In this document: one piece after another, positions 7,852-17,557 of the stretch
Layout of the letters: each line of letters opens with the position of its first letter
How positions within the stretch are numbered: position 1 is the stretch's first letter
Assembly: GCA_005889495.1 (NCBI GenBank)
Contig: VBHA01000074.1
Location: 1-50,507, forward strand
Reading direction: 5' to 3'
DNA length: 50,507 bases
From: Chloroflexota bacterium
GTDB lineage: Bacteria > Chloroflexota > Dormibacteria > Dormibacterales > Dormibacteraceae
Notes under the pieces: generated by a model
What the model was told of the DNA's origin: nothing
What the model saw: the letters and a program-made list of their open reading frames with translations, nothing else
Databases searched by the model: none
Position numbers and translations under genes: made by a program

Positions 7852-9159
7852 GTGGCCAGAGGCTACGCGCGGTATGTGCTCGGCCTCATGGTCGCGATCA
7901 ACCTCCTCAACTACATGGACCGCTGGGTCGCCGCCAGCGCGGGCCCCAGCATCGAGAAGGACCTCGGCATCTCGGACCCTCAGTTCGGCCTCCTGGGCAC
8001 CGCCTTCCTCCTGGTCTATGCGATCGCCGCGCTTCCCTTCGGCTACTGGGCTGACCGCGGGACGAGGAAGCACGTCATCGCCGTCGGCGTGGCGATCTGG
8101 AGCGTCGCCACCCTCTTCACCGGCTTTGCACGCACGTTCGCCCAGCTCTTCATCAGCCGCGCCGTGGTCGGCGTCGGAGAGGCCGGCTACTACCCCGCCG
8201 GGACGAGCCTGCTCAGCGACTACTTCCCGAAGGAGCAGCGCAGCCGCGTGGCCGCGATCTGGGGCGCCGGCAGCACCGTCGGGATCGCGATCGGGTTTGC
8301 CGGGGGCGGCTTCATCGCCGAGAAGTACGGCTGGCCCAAAGCGTTTTTCGTCGCGGCCATCCCAGGCTTGATCCTTGCCGCCCTGGCGTTCCAGCTGAGG
8401 GAGCCGCTTCGAGGAGCGGTCGAGCACACCGGGCCTGCGGTGGTCAAAACCGCCGAGGCGAGCCTCAAGCAGTTCGCCCTGCTCATGCGCATCCCCACGC
8501 TGCGGGCGACGATCATCTCGCAAACGCTCCTCTTCTTCGTCCTCGCCTCCAACGCGTTCTGGCTTCCGACGCTGCTGCAAAGGAGGTTCGACTTGAAACC
8601 GGGCGGCGCGGGGCTGCTGGCCGGCGCGGTGATCGTCGTCGGCGGCCTGATCGGCACGCTCGCGGGCGGCTGGATCGCGGACCGGCGCGCGAGGACGACC
8701 CCGACCGCGCACCTCGAGGTGGGCATCGCCGGGTTCCTCGCCGGGGCCGTCCTGGTCACACTCGCGATCCTCAGCCCGCTCAACATCGGGCCGATCCCGG
8801 TCTTCGTGCCGGTCTTCCTGCTGGCGGTGATCTCCCTGTACCTGTACGCGGGTCCGTTTACCGCCCTCAGCCAGAACGTGGTCTCGCCCGGACTCCGCGC
8901 CAGCGCTGTGACCACCCTGCTTCTGGTGTCGCACATATTCGGCGACTCCCACTCGACCTACGACGTCGGTCAGATCTCAGACTGGCTCGGAGGCAACCTG
9001 CAGGCCGCGCTTCTCATCACCAGCCCGACCCTGCTGGTCCTCGCCGCAGTCGCCGCCGCGACGGGGCTGAGGACGGTCAAAGGCGACATCGAAAAGATGG
9101 AGCTGGAGTGGGCCACCAAGCAGGCCGAGCAGGCCGAGCCGTCGCCGGCGGCGGTCTAG
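7852..9159 (+). CDS. MFS transporter (spinster-like)
   Basis: A 435-residue carrier with about twelve hydrophobic segments. NYMDRWVAASAGPSIEKDLGIS and the motif-A loop YWADRGTRK between helices 2 and 3 resemble bacterial spinster/Spns-like and related organic-anion MFS proteins; VGVGEAGYYPAGTSLLSDYF is the conserved helix 4-5 region. The GTG start at 7852 lies seven bases after CATAAT (7839-7844), consistent with a leaderless transcript. Transported compound unknown. Its stop overlaps the converging LysM/CHAP gene by a few bases. Confidence 0.86.
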   Translation: MARGYARYVLGLMVAINLLNYMDRWVAASAGPSIEKDLGISDPQFGLLGTAFLLVYAIAALPFGYWADRGTRKHVIAVGVAIWSVATLFTGFARTFAQLFISRAVVGVGEAGYYPAGTSLLSDYFPKEQRSRVAAIWGAGSTVGIAIGFAGGGFIAEKYGWPKAFFVAAIPGLILAALAFQLREPLRGAVEHTGPAVVKTAEASLKQFALLMRIPTLRATIISQTLLFFVLASNAFWLPTLLQRRFDLKPGGAGLLAGAVIVVGGLIGTLAGGWIADRRARTTPTAHLEVGIAGFLAGAVLVTLAILSPLNIGPIPVFVPVFLLAVISLYLYAGPFTALSQNVVSPGLRASAVTTLLLVSHIFGDSHSTYDVGQISDWLGGNLQAALLITSPTLLVLAAVAAATGLRTVKGDIEKMELEWATKQAEQAEPSPAAV

Positions 9160-10044
9160 TAGATGAAGCCGACCAGCTTGGTACCGAGCTGTCCCGGCTT
9201 GATCGTCCGCTCGTCGATCACGTCGAAGGCGACCCAGTTCATCTCCGAGACGACCCACGACCCGTCCGGGTTCACCGCCTCGACGTAGGCCACGTGGCCC
9301 GCCCACGACTCCCAGGTCACCATGATCGCCCCCACCTTGGGCGTCGGCCCGACCGGGTAGCCCTGATAAGAGGCGTTCTGGTACCAGTAGCCCGCGTCGC
9401 CCGTCCAGGTGACGTTGCGCTTGGTGGCCACGTAGTAGGTGCACCACCCGGCCGGGAACTTGTTGTTCACGTAAGGGCCGAGGCAGCAGCCCAGCACCTT
9501 GACCGGGAACGCAGTCTGGGTCGAGCCGTGGAGGATCTGGTACAGCGCCGGCGGCGGCGGGAAGGCGCCACCCTGGCCACCCGGCACGACGAGGGTCGTC
9601 CCGGCCGTCAGCGAGGTGGTGCGCAGCCGGTTGAAGTCGACGATCAGAGGGATTCGACCAGCGGATCTCCTTGACGGTCACGTGGTACTTCGTTGCGATC
9701 CTGTCCAGGTTCTCGCCCGCCGCCACCGTGTAGATGAACGGCTTGTGGCTGATCGGCGCCGAGGTCGGGATCGAGACGGGCTTGATGATCGTGCTGTAGC
9801 GGCCCATCGAGACGTCGCCGTAGTCGCCCCCCTCGCCGACCACGACCGCCTCGGCGTTGACCGGCCCCAGCCGGGCCGTCAGCGTGGTCGGAAAGTGACG
9901 ATCCATTGCCGCGTAGCTGGACATCGCTACCGCTATTCCGAGCACGACGGCATGGGTCAGGTAACGGTTAACTCGCAGTTGCCTACCCCTAGAGTTTTGT
10001 GAATCCGCCCTGGCGGCGGGAGGATCCCCAGAAGACCTAGGCAC
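9156..10044 (-). pseudogene. Secreted LysM-CHAP cell-wall hydrolase, disrupted by a +1 frameshift
   Basis: The upstream frame (GTG at 10044) encodes an N-terminal membrane/signal segment (YLTHAVVLGIAVAMSSYAAM) and a LysM repeat (YTVAAGENLDRIATKYHVTVKEI). The downstream frame encodes a CHAP amidase/endopeptidase domain with Cys in WCTYYVATKRN and His in WAGHVAYVEAV. One extra base at about 9650 (minus-strand AATCCCTCTGATC) separates them; without it the protein would read WSNPLIVDFNRLRTTSLT as a normal LysM tail. As written it would yield a LysM fragment plus an uninitiated CHAP domain. Sequencing error and true decay cannot be told apart here. Confidence 0.75.
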
Positions 10045-10262
10045 CCTAGCAGACCCTCGAAGGGCCAGTCAACCCCAAATGGCTACTTATTGGAAGCCTG
10101 ATCGCCACCGGCAGGCCGTCGTGCCCGAATTCGATTCGAACTTGCGGACTGGGACGCCAGAGGCCGCGCCGTCGAACAGCAGTTCGCCTGCCGATTCGCT
10201 GCCTGACCTGCCCAAGTAGCCGGCGCATAAAGACGTTCAACGAACGCGTCCCCGGGTACTTG
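10045..10262. other. Intergenic region, no confident gene
   Basis: Lies between the LysM/CHAP gene and the SDR, both leftward. An 85-codon minus-strand ORF (10046-10303) crosses it and contains the protein-like stretch VRIEFGHDGLPVAIRLP, but it overlaps the end of the SDR and has no start signal. No tRNA, riboswitch or terminator that I can defend was found. It probably carries the promoter and leader of the LysM/CHAP gene. Confidence 0.4.
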
Positions 10263-11000
10263 CTAGGGGCCTCCGCGGACGTAGATCGTCTGGCCCGAGA
10301 CAAAGCTCGACTCGTCGCTGCACAGGAAGGCGATCACGCTCGCGATGTCCTCCGGCTGTCCGATCCGGCCGAGCGGGATCTGAAGCGCCGCACCCTGCTT
10401 GAAAGTCTCGAAATCGATCCCCATCCGCTCCGCCGTCGCGCGCGTCATCCGAGTCTCGACAAATCCGGGCGCGACGGTGTTGACGTTGACGTTGAACGGC
10501 CCCAGCTCGATCGCCAGGGTGCGCGCCATGCCCTGAAGTCCCGCCTTCGCCGTCGAGTAGTTCGCCTGGCCGCGGTTGCCCAGCGCCGACGTCGAGGACA
10601 GGAACACCATCTTTCCGTACTTCCGCTCGACCATAGTTTTCTGCGCCGCGCGGGCGCACAGGAAAGTTCCCTTGAGGTGCGTGTCGATGACGAGGTCCCA
10701 ATCCTCGTCGGTCATCTTGAACAGCAGGTTGTCGCGGATGACGCCCGCGCAGCACACCAGCACGTCGAGCCGGCCGAACTCGCTAAGGGCACGCTCGACC
10801 ATCGCCTCGACCTGGTCGCGCGAGGTGACGTCGCATGCGACCGCCAGGCCGCCGATCGGTCCCGCCACCTCCTGCGCCGGGGCCACATCCATGTCGGAGA
10901 CGATCACCTTCGCGCCCTCGCGCGCCAACAGCTGGGCCGTCGCCGCGCCGATCCCTCGCCCGCCCCCGGTGATCAGCGCGACTCGGTCGGAGAACCTCAT
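10263..11000 (-). CDS. SDR-family oxidoreductase (FabG-like)
   Basis: A 245-residue short-chain dehydrogenase beginning MRFSDRVALITGGGRGIGAATA, with the NADP-type TGGGRGIG loop, catalytic Ser in FLSSTSA, YSTAK and a C-terminal IASVIAFLCSDESSFVSGQTIYVRGG typical of 3-oxoacyl-ACP-reductase-like SDRs. The cofactor loop reads CCAGVIRD rather than NNAG. Its ATG overlaps the stop of the gamma-glutamyltransferase gene upstream (ATGA), so the two are coupled. A housekeeping FabG role is not supported by the context; a catabolic hydroxyacyl or alcohol substrate is more likely. Confidence 0.86.
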   Translation of the reverse strand: MRFSDRVALITGGGRGIGAATAQLLAREGAKVIVSDMDVAPAQEVAGPIGGLAVACDVTSRDQVEAMVERALSEFGRLDVLVCCAGVIRDNLLFKMTDEDWDLVIDTHLKGTFLCARAAQKTMVERKYGKMVFLSSTSALGNRGQANYSTAKAGLQGMARTLAIELGPFNVNVNTVAPGFVETRMTRATAERMGIDFETFKQGAALQIPLGRIGQPEDIASVIAFLCSDESSFVSGQTIYVRGGP

Positions 11001-12570
11001 CTCGTCTCCGTCTCCAGGGCGGTGCCGCCGTCCTTGCGCGGGTCCGACGCGCCGGAGAGAAAGCCGTCCGGCTCGGCGACGATCACCTGAGGCCGCGAGA
11101 AGTACGAGTCGTAGTTGAGCGTCCGGCGGTTGACGCGGTAGCCCAACCGCTCCAACCCTTCGCTCACGGCGCGCGGGATCCGCCCCTCGACCTGGACGAC
11201 GTCGCCTTGAAAGTCCACGCGCGGCGCGCTCACCGCCTCGACCGCCGACATGTCGTGGTCGAGCACGTTCAGCAGCACCTGCAGCACGCCCGTCACGATC
11301 TTCGTCCCCCCAGCGCCCCGACGCAGACGCGCAGCTTGTGGCCGTCGAAGACCATCGTCGGGGTCATCATCGTCACCCGGGTCTTGCCGGGCCGGACCGA
11401 GTTGGGCCGGCCGGGCCGAGGGTCGAAGCAGTTCATGTAGTCGTTGTAGCCAAAGCCGAGCCCAGGCGTGACCACGCCGCTGGCCGAGCCTAGCGTGTGG
11501 GTCAGGGACACGGCGTTGCCGCCGTCGTCGACAACGCAGATGTGCGTGGTGTCGGAGCGGTCCGCGATCACCTCGCGCGCCTTGGCGGCGTATTGCTTGT
11601 CGGCGAGCGCGCCGACCGGGATGTCGACGAAGCGGGGGTCGGCGATGTGCATCTCCCGGTCGGCTACCGCCCACGCCATCGCCTCGACCAGGAGCCGTGC
11701 CGCTTCGGTGCTAGGCCAACCCGCGGCGCCGATGTCGTAGCCCTCGAGGAAGTTCAGCATCTGCAGCAGCGTCAGCCCGCCCGCGGGTGGTCCGGCCGCC
11801 GTCACCTGCAGGTCTCGATAGGTCCCGCGAATCGGCTCGGTGACGTTGACCCGATACGTTTCCAGGTCTTCCCTCGTGATGAACCCTCCGTTGGCGGCGA
11901 AGTCGGCGGCGATCGAGTCAGCGATCTCGCCCTGATAGAAGACGTCGGGGCCCTCGCTTGCAAGCCTCTCCAGCGTGTGCGCGAGCTCGGCCTGCACCAA
12001 GCGCTCGCCGATCGCGTACAGCGCGCCGGCGCGGGTATAGATCGCCCTGGCGGCGGGAGTGGCCTGGATGCGCTGCAGGTTCGGCACGACGTCGGGGCCA
12101 TAGTCCGTCGTCCAGTAGCCGTGCACGTAGCCCGTGACCGGAAACCCTTCGCGCGCGATCGGGATCGCGGGCTCGATCGCTTCTTCCCACGAGATGGTGC
12201 CGAAGCGTTTCAGCGCCTCGTGCAGGCCGGCCACCGTCCCCGGGACGCAGACGGACTGATAACCGACGTCGTTGACCCAGCCTTCCAGGACATATCCGTA
12301 ACGATCCGCAGCTTCGCGGATGAAGATCGACTCCCACTGGTCCTCACGCACCCGCGAGCCGGCGGTGCCGTAGAACTCGAGCAGGGTGTCGCCCGCCTGC
12401 GGGCTGTGCACGAGCATCACCCCGCATCCGCCGATGCCGCACATCTGGGGATCGATGACGCCCTGCACGAATGCGCAGGTGACCGCCGCATCGACGGCGT
12501 TGCCGCCCCGCCGCATCACGTCCAGGCCGATCTCCGCCGCGGTCGGTTGCGGGCAGACGATGATCGCCAC
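10997..12570 (-). pseudogene. Gamma-glutamyltransferase-family protein, frameshifted at a G homopolymer
   Basis: Two overlapping frames (11293-12570 and the distal part of 10997-11674) together give one complete GGT-family Ntn hydrolase of about 525 residues. The N-terminal frame has MRRGGNAVDAAVTCAF and the autoprocessing region SDTTHICVVDDGGNAVSLTHT, whose Thr would become the nucleophile of the small subunit. The distal frame continues GGTKIVTGVLQVLLNVLDHD. The break lies in GGGGGG (plus-strand C run 11306-11311), where one more G restores the frame. No signal peptide is seen, so a cytosolic enzyme. The GTG start at 12570 is six bases behind TAACTT. A real enzyme with a consensus error is the simplest reading. 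Confidence 0.78.
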
Positions 12571-12576
12571 GCCTGT

Positions 12577-12582
12577 AAGTTA
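12577..12582 (-). promoter_or_regulatory. -10 box of leaderless gamma-glutamyltransferase transcript
   Basis: TAACTT on the minus strand, exactly six bases before GTG 12570, the spacing expected when transcription starts on the start codon itself. The rest of the gap to the rightward TadE gene holds a GC-rich hairpin (ACGCGCG/CGCGCGT near 12610). Confidence 0.55.
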
Positions 12583-12673
12583 GTCGATCGAATTCGACGG
12601 TGAAAGCAGACGCGCGCTCGCGCGTTTCCAAGCCCTGCAAGAGGCCCCTCGGGCAATCCGTTTTACCCCACAC

Positions 12674-13213
12674 GTGAGAGGAAGTTCAAGGGGCCAGTCC
12701 CTCGTCGAGGCGGCCATCACTCTGCCGATAGTGCTGCTCCTCGCACTCGGTGTGACGGACCTGGGCAGGTCCTTCTACTACCGGGAGGCGGTCACGAACT
12801 CGGTGCGCCAGGCGCTGCGCATCGCGGTGTCCTCGTACCAGCACGGCACCGCGGACAGCGTGTGCGCGTCGACGAGCGGCGGCCCGATCGCGGTCTCGGT
12901 GTCGTCGCCGCTGCCGCCGTCGGGTGGAACGATCGGCACGATCGCCAACCAGGCGGCGCTGGAGAGCTCGAAGGACGGGACCGCCGCCGGGTCGGTGCTG
13001 GCGGGCGGGACGTTGACCGTCACTTTCCACTGCCTCAACGGCGCGGCGATCACCAACGCCTCGGGCAATGGGGGCCCGCCGACGAGTCCCGGCTCGGACT
13101 CGATCACCGCGAGCATCGCGCGGCCGATGCCGGTGATCACGCCCGTGCTGTGGCCGCTGTTCGGGACGTCCTTTCCGATGCAGGTGACATCTTCGCAGCG
13201 GGTGGAGTACTGA
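12674..13213 (+). CDS. TadE-like pilus/secretion-associated membrane protein
   Basis: A 179-residue protein from GTG 12674. A short basic head (RGSSRGQSLVEAAITLPIVLLLALGVTDLGR) matches the TadE-like motif RGQ-x-LVE followed by a single membrane helix, then a Ser/Gly-rich exported domain with two Cys (VCAST, FHCLN) that may pair. TadE/TadF pseudopilins act with Tad (Flp) secretion machines, but no tadA, tadB, tadC or prepilin peptidase is in the window. Its stop overlaps the next ATG (TGATG). Confidence 0.8.
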   Translation: MRGSSRGQSLVEAAITLPIVLLLALGVTDLGRSFYYREAVTNSVRQALRIAVSSYQHGTADSVCASTSGGPIAVSVSSPLPPSGGTIGTIANQAALESSKDGTAAGSVLAGGTLTVTFHCLNGAAITNASGNGGPPTSPGSDSITASIARPMPVITPVLWPLFGTSFPMQVTSSQRVEY

Positions 13214-13881
13214 TGCGAAGGAAAAGCCCCATCCCCCGCCGGCGGCCGGCACTTCCCGGTAAACGGGGAAGCCGAGGCCAGGCGCTCGTCGAGTTCGCGC
13301 TGGTGTTTCCGCTCCTGTTCTTCCTGCTCGCCATCTCGATCGACCTGTTTCGCGTCGACTGGGTCACCTCGACCGTCGCGGAGGCGGCTCGGCAGGCCGC
13401 GCGCCAGGCGGTCCCCAACCAGGTGCCCAGCGACAACGGTTTTGGCGGAGCATCGGGGAGCTGCTCGGGTCTCGCGCTGACACCGTCGGCCAACGGCTCG
13501 GGATGCCTGACGGACGCCCGCATCAACGAGACGGTGAAGGCCGTCATGGGCTCATACAGCCGCAGCTCGGCCATGACCGAGGCTCCGCCGTCGGGGTGTC
13601 CTACACCTCCGGCCGGCACGACGCAGGTGTGCATCTGGCCGGCTGAGCAAGGCGCGCCCGGCGGCTACGCAAGCTGCTCGGCCGCGCGCAGCGCGCTCGG
13701 GCGCGACCCGATGCCCGGCGACCTCGGGGCGCGCGCCGCGGAGTTCGCGAACCCGCAGTACAAGGGCTGCTTCCAGGTCGTGGTGACGGTGATCTACCGC
13801 TACGACAGCCTGGTGCCATTCCTCGGCGCCGCCGCGCCCAACCTCCTGCGCCTGGCGTCGTCCACCACCATGCTCCCGCAG
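13213..13881 (+). CDS. TadE-like protein, 3' end apparently lost
   Basis: ATG 13213 begins a second TadE-like protein: GSRGQALVEFALVFPLLFFLLAISIDLFRVDW is the RGQALVEFALV motif plus membrane helix, followed by an exported domain with several Cys. After LASSTTMLPQ, where such proteins normally end, no stop follows; the frame reads on for almost 1 kb as low-quality shadow. The next gene's frame begins abruptly at this same point without its own start and membrane anchor. I read this as a deletion joining the end of this gene to the middle of the next, real or an assembly fault. Confidence 0.72.
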
Positions 13882-13882
13882 A

Positions 13883-15136
13883 AACCTGCAGGCCTACGCC
13901 GACGCCTCAGCCCTGGCAGGCTCGCGCTCGTACGGACCCGGCGGCAGCAACGCGCACTGGGTGGCCATGGAGTACCTCGGCTCATCGCTCGGCTTCGGCC
14001 TGCCCGTCGGTGCCTGCTCGAGCGCCGCGAGCTGCCCGGCCGGCACCTATTCGGTCACCGGCTACAGCATCACCCTCGCGGACTCGTGGCGGGTGAACGG
14101 GATCTTCAACTACCCGAGCGTGCTCGATGTCGTCATCACGCACCAGCAGCCGAGCATCTTCGCGCGAATGCTCGGATTCTCGACGCTGACCTCCGCCGCA
14201 TCCGCGCGAGCGACCATCCCCGGCCCGCAGTTCAACGGCGCGGCGTACGCCGTGGCCGCGGTGGGCGGCGACGCGATGATCAACGGCGGAGGCGCCGCCT
14301 TCCAGACGGTGACCGGCCCGGTCTACGCTTATGGATCGTTCGGCGCCAACAACGCCCCCCACTCCACGGGCGTGCCTTCGCAGCAGACCAACTACGACGG
14401 CACGACCTGTCCGGGCAACATTCCCAACCGCCTCGACAATGGCGGCGGCGGCAACAGCCTCGATTACCACACCACGGACAGCAACGGGATGCCGCAGAAC
14501 ACCAACATCGCGCCGCCGAACAATTACGACAACGCGAGCCCCGTCGCGCCAAACGTCACCTTCACATCGGCCGCCATGGCCAAGGACGGCCAGGGCCGCT
14601 GGATGCCGGGCATCTACAACGGGTTCGCGCCCAGCGGCGGGGTGATGAACGGCGGCGTGTACAAGATCATCAACGCATCGAGCGTGGCGCTCGGCAACGT
14701 CACCAACACCGTGCACATGCCCTCTGGCGTCTCGGACCCGGCAGGCGCGGTCGCGATCGTCCTCGACGGGACCGACGGCGGCCTGGACATCAGCCAGGCA
14801 GTGCTCAACGGGCTCGACGACCTGAACCCGCCGAGCTATAGCGGTCCTCGCGACCCTATGGGCACGCACAACTTCGTGATCTGGGGATCGGGATCGAACC
14901 CCTTCACAGCGGGCGTGACCATCGGCCCGCACGCCGGGACCGACATGAGCGGGATCATCTACCTGCCGAAGAGCCCGTACGTGAGCGACGGCAACTCCAG
15001 CCCGCAGTTCACCGGTTCGGTGTTCGTGCAGAGCATGACCGTGCGTGGCGGCGGCAATGGCCAGCAGGTCTTCAAGTGGGTGTGCGGGCTGAACGCGGTG
15101 GCGGGACAGCCCTACGACGGGGGCTTGATCCGCTAG
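13883..15136 (+). CDS. TadG-like secreted protein, N-terminus missing
   Basis: From about 13883 the frame reads RRNLQAYADASALAGSRSYG, the segment that follows the membrane anchor in TadG/Flp-assembly proteins (ADAAALAGA), but the preceding start and helix are absent. The first in-frame ATG is 13961. The remaining 390 or so residues form an Asn/Gly/Thr-rich exported domain with beta-helix-like composition, ending in a segment with WVCGL. It was presumably anchored and exported with the two TadE-like proteins upstream. As assembled it would not be exported. Confidence 0.65.
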   Translation, partial: NLQAYADASALAGSRSYGPGGSNAHWVAMEYLGSSLGFGLPVGACSSAASCPAGTYSVTGYSITLADSWRVNGIFNYPSVLDVVITHQQPSIFARMLGFSTLTSAASARATIPGPQFNGAAYAVAAVGGDAMINGGGAAFQTVTGPVYAYGSFGANNAPHSTGVPSQQTNYDGTTCPGNIPNRLDNGGGGNSLDYHTTDSNGMPQNTNIAPPNNYDNASPVAPNVTFTSAAMAKDGQGRWMPGIYNGFAPSGGVMNGGVYKIINASSVALGNVTNTVHMPSGVSDPAGAVAIVLDGTDGGLDISQAVLNGLDDLNPPSYSGPRDPMGTHNFVIWGSGSNPFTAGVTIGPHAGTDMSGIIYLPKSPYVSDGNSSPQFTGSVFVQSMTVRGGGNGQQVFKWVCGLNAVAGQPYDGGLIR

Positions 15137-15146
15137 CCCAACCGGC

Positions 15147-15192
15147 CCTGCCCCTCCGGCCTTGCAGGCCACCTCCCCATGAAATGGGGAGG
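15147..15192. repeat. Dispersed palindromic repeat, copy 1 (inverted)
   Basis: On the minus strand this reads CCTCCCCATTTCATGGGG, then AGGTGGCCTGCAAGGCC and GGAGGGGCAG: two hairpins (CCTCCCC/GGGGAGG and GGCC/GGCC) plus a G-rich tail. It matches 18387-18431 over about 45 bases with one inserted T. It lies between two convergent genes and can act as a terminator hairpin. Confidence 0.85.
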
Positions 15193-15214
15193 AAGAGGCC
15201 CACGATGAATGGGA

Positions 15215-16472
15215 TTAACCCGGCAGCTCGATCGTGAACGTGCTGCCCGCGCCGCGAGTGGTCTTGACCTTGATCGTGCCCCCGTGGCGCTCGACCACGC
15301 GGCGCGCGATCGCCAGGCCCAGCCCGCTGCCGGAGCTCCACGCTGAGCGTGACCTGCGCACCCCGCGGGCTCACCCGCACGGCGTTGTCGACCAGGTTTG
15401 CGACCGCCTCTCGAAGCAGGTCCTTGTCGGCATTGATGCGCGTGGGCGCGCCGACATCCGCGACGAGGTCCACGCCCGACGTTGCGGCCTGGGCCGTGTA
15501 CGCGCGCACGACGTCGGCCGTCAGCTCCGCCAGGTCGACCAGCTCTCGGCGAAGGGGCACGTCTTCATCCGCGTGGGCGAGCGAGCGCAGGCGCGCCAGC
15601 ATCCGCTTCATCCGCTCCGCCTCGGCAACGCTGTCCGCGACTGCATCCTCCGTCGGTCCGCCCCGGTTGGCTCTCCGGAGGATGGAAAGGTTGGTCATGA
15701 TCGTCGCGAGCGGCGTCGCCACCTGGTGAGACACGTCGGTCAGGAACCGGCGCTGCGAAGCGAGCACGGCCTGGAGCTGATCGTTGGCCGTCGCCTGCGC
15801 CTCGATGGCGCGGTTCATGCGGTAGATCATCGGCAACACGACGAGCGGCAGCGGCGCGGCGATCGGCGCTTCCACGAACAGGACCGCCATCACGACGGCG
15901 CACGCCGCCAACGTCAGAGAGGCCGGCCAGGTGGCGGCGGCGGCGGATCGTAGAAGCACCGGGTATGGACGCCCGGTCAGGAGCGAGGGCGGAACCACCG
16001 CCAGGCCGAGGTTGGCGACCACGTAGAGGAACGCGCCGGCCGTCGCGCGAACGTCACCGGTCACGTCCGTGGCTGCCCCGATCGCGCCGGCCATCGACGC
16101 CAGAGCGCCCGCGGCCAGCACGTTGCCCGCGTTGTACGCGCTCTCCTTCCAGCTGCGGCGGATGAAACGGTTGGCCGCGAGCACGCTGAGTCCAGCGGTC
16201 GCCGGCCCGAGGCCAGGCGGGAGGAGCAGCACCGCGACCAGGCACGGGAGCGCCCCGAAGTTGATCTTCTGCTGTGGGCCGATCTTGACCGGGAATCTTT
16301 CCGCCAGCGCGACCGCGGCGAAGCAGGCGGGGACCAGCAGGAGACGCCAGCGGTCCGCCACGGTGAAACCGCCGGTGACGGCGGCGATGGCGGCCAGCGC
16401 CACTCCCAGCGCGGGCACGCCGCCGAGGGCGACCCTCAGCGGCCGGGTCAGAGGCGGAGAAGCGGCGACCAT
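15215..16472 (-). pseudogene. Sensor histidine kinase with a lost ATP-binding segment
   Basis: The N-terminal half holds about six to eight membrane helices (residues 10-210). A HisKA domain follows with H-box DVSHQVATPLATIMTNLSIL, then the N box [19 protein letters not shown]. After VTLSVE at about 15340 the frame shifts, and the next recognisable motif, [19 protein letters not shown] (G2 box), is in another frame ending at TAA 15215. The G1 box (DxGxG) and F box, normally some 25 residues between them, are gone, so this is a deletion plus frameshift. As written the kinase cannot bind ATP normally. Third gene of a leftward operon after the response regulator and the small secreted protein. 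Confidence 0.75.
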
Positions 16473-16477
16473 GGGCC

Positions 16478-16861
16478 TCAGGTGGTGGGCACGTCCAGGT
16501 ACAGGGTGGTCGAGCCGCCGCCGGGTACTGTCGCCGACGCGGTGGCCTTGTACTTCTTGACCGTCACGGACACGTTCGCGGTCGAGATCGTCGACGGCAC
16601 CGCGACATCGACCGTGATCAGCGTTCCGCCGCTCCCGTCGGGAGCTGTGATCGCCTGCACGTCTACGTCATTTATGTATTTGGCCTGGAATTGAGGCACC
16701 GCAACCATGACGTTGACCGTCAGGTTGGAGCCAGTAGGAGTCTGCACCTGGACCGGCGGATCACCCCAGCACCACGCCAGGTTCGCGGAGGCCGGGCCCG
16801 CGCCTCCGACCGCCATCGCACCCGCCACCAGCACGCCGGCCACCACGCTCCTCGCCTTCAT
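16478..16861 (-). CDS. Small secreted protein encoded between response regulator and histidine kinase
   Basis: 127 residues with a clear signal peptide (MKARSVVAGVLVAGAMAVGGAGPASA) and a mature part beginning NLAWCWGDPPVQVQTPTG, then a beta-rich domain of alternating Val/Thr/Ser strands. I do not recognise the family. It is 15 bases downstream of the response regulator gene and 5 bases upstream of the kinase ATG, so all three are one operon. A secreted product in this position could be a ligand, periplasmic modulator or main output of the two-component system; this is inference from position. Confidence 0.8.
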   Translation of the reverse strand: MKARSVVAGVLVAGAMAVGGAGPASANLAWCWGDPPVQVQTPTGSNLTVNVMVAVPQFQAKYINDVDVQAITAPDGSGGTLITVDVAVPSTISTANVSVTVKKYKATASATVPGGGSTTLYLDVPTT

Positions 16862-16876
16862 GACCTGTCGAGCCCC

Positions 16877-17557
16877 CTATTCCGGACTGAATCTGTAACC
16901 GAGACCGCGAACCGTATGGATCAACCTCGAGGCACCGTCCAGCTCCAGCTTCTGACGGATCCGCGAGACGTGCACCTCGAGCGAGTTCGACTCGGGGCCG
17001 GTGGTCACCGCCCACACCGCCTCTCCCAGCTGCGCGTACGTGACCAGCTGGCCGGCGTTGCGCATCAACCCCGCCAGGATCCGGAACTCGATGCCGGTCA
17101 GTCCGAGCTGCCGGCCGCCTCGCGTCGCGCGGCCGTCGCTGAGGTCCACTACGACATCGCCAGAGACGAGCCTCGAGCCGCCCTTGCCCCGGTGCCGGCG
17201 GATCACGGCTTCGACGCGAGCCATCAGCTCCTCGAGCGCAAACGGCTTGGAGATGTAGTCGTCGGCGCCGAGCTTGAGGCCCGCGATCCGGTCGCTGACC
17301 GAGGAGCGGGCGCTGATGCCCACGAGCGCGGCGTCGGTCTCCGCCCTGAAGCTCTCGAAGAGGTCGGGGCCGTCGTTGTCGGGCAGCATCAGGTCCAGGA
17401 GCACGACGTCCGGATTCCATTCCCGGACCAGCTCCAGGCCCCGCCCGGCGGACTCCACCGAACGGACCGTGTAGCCCTCCTCGCCGAGGCCGGTGGCGAC
17501 CGCCCTCGCCAGGCGCCGGTCATCCTCCACGAGGGCGACCTTCCACTTGATCGGCAT
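16877..17557 (-). CDS. OmpR/PhoB-family response regulator
   Basis: About 226 residues from ATG 17557 (MPIKWKVALVEDD); GTG 17572 is an alternative. The receiver domain has the acidic pair EDD near residue 12, the phospho-acceptor in VVLLDLMLP (Asp55) and the conserved SKPF lysine. The C-terminal winged helix shows ESNSLEVHVSRIRQKL and IHTVRGLGYRF, the PhoB DNA-binding signature. GAGAAT seven bases before the ATG can serve as a leaderless -10 box. It is the first gene of the regulator / secreted protein / kinase operon and divergent from the GT51 gene. Confidence 0.92.
   Translation of the reverse strand: MPIKWKVALVEDDRRLARAVATGLGEEGYTVRSVESAGRGLELVREWNPDVVLLDLMLPDNDGPDLFESFRAETDAALVGISARSSVSDRIAGLKLGADDYISKPFALEELMARVEAVIRRHRGKGGSRLVSGDVVVDLSDGRATRGGRQLGLTGIEFRILAGLMRNAGQLVTYAQLGEAVWAVTTGPESNSLEVHVSRIRQKLELDGASRLIHTVRGLGYRFSPE

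Noticed and set aside
7822-8952. 376-aa minus-strand ORF
   Set aside because: Antisense of the MFS gene, low-complexity Glu/Arg/Asp composition typical of GC-rich shadows.
10125-10150. tRNA T-loop-like GTTCGAATC on the minus strand
   Set aside because: No acceptor or anticodon stem can be built around it.
10046-10303. 85-aa minus-strand ORF with protein-like VRIEFGHDGLPVAIRLP
   Set aside because: Overlaps the SDR end, has no start signal and no recognisable family; kept only as a comment on the intergenic region.
12862-14841. 659-aa plus-strand ORF
   Set aside because: It is the second TadE-like frame running without a stop across a deletion junction into the TadG-like gene; past 13881 its composition (Arg-rich, no motif) is shadow of the 13961 frame.
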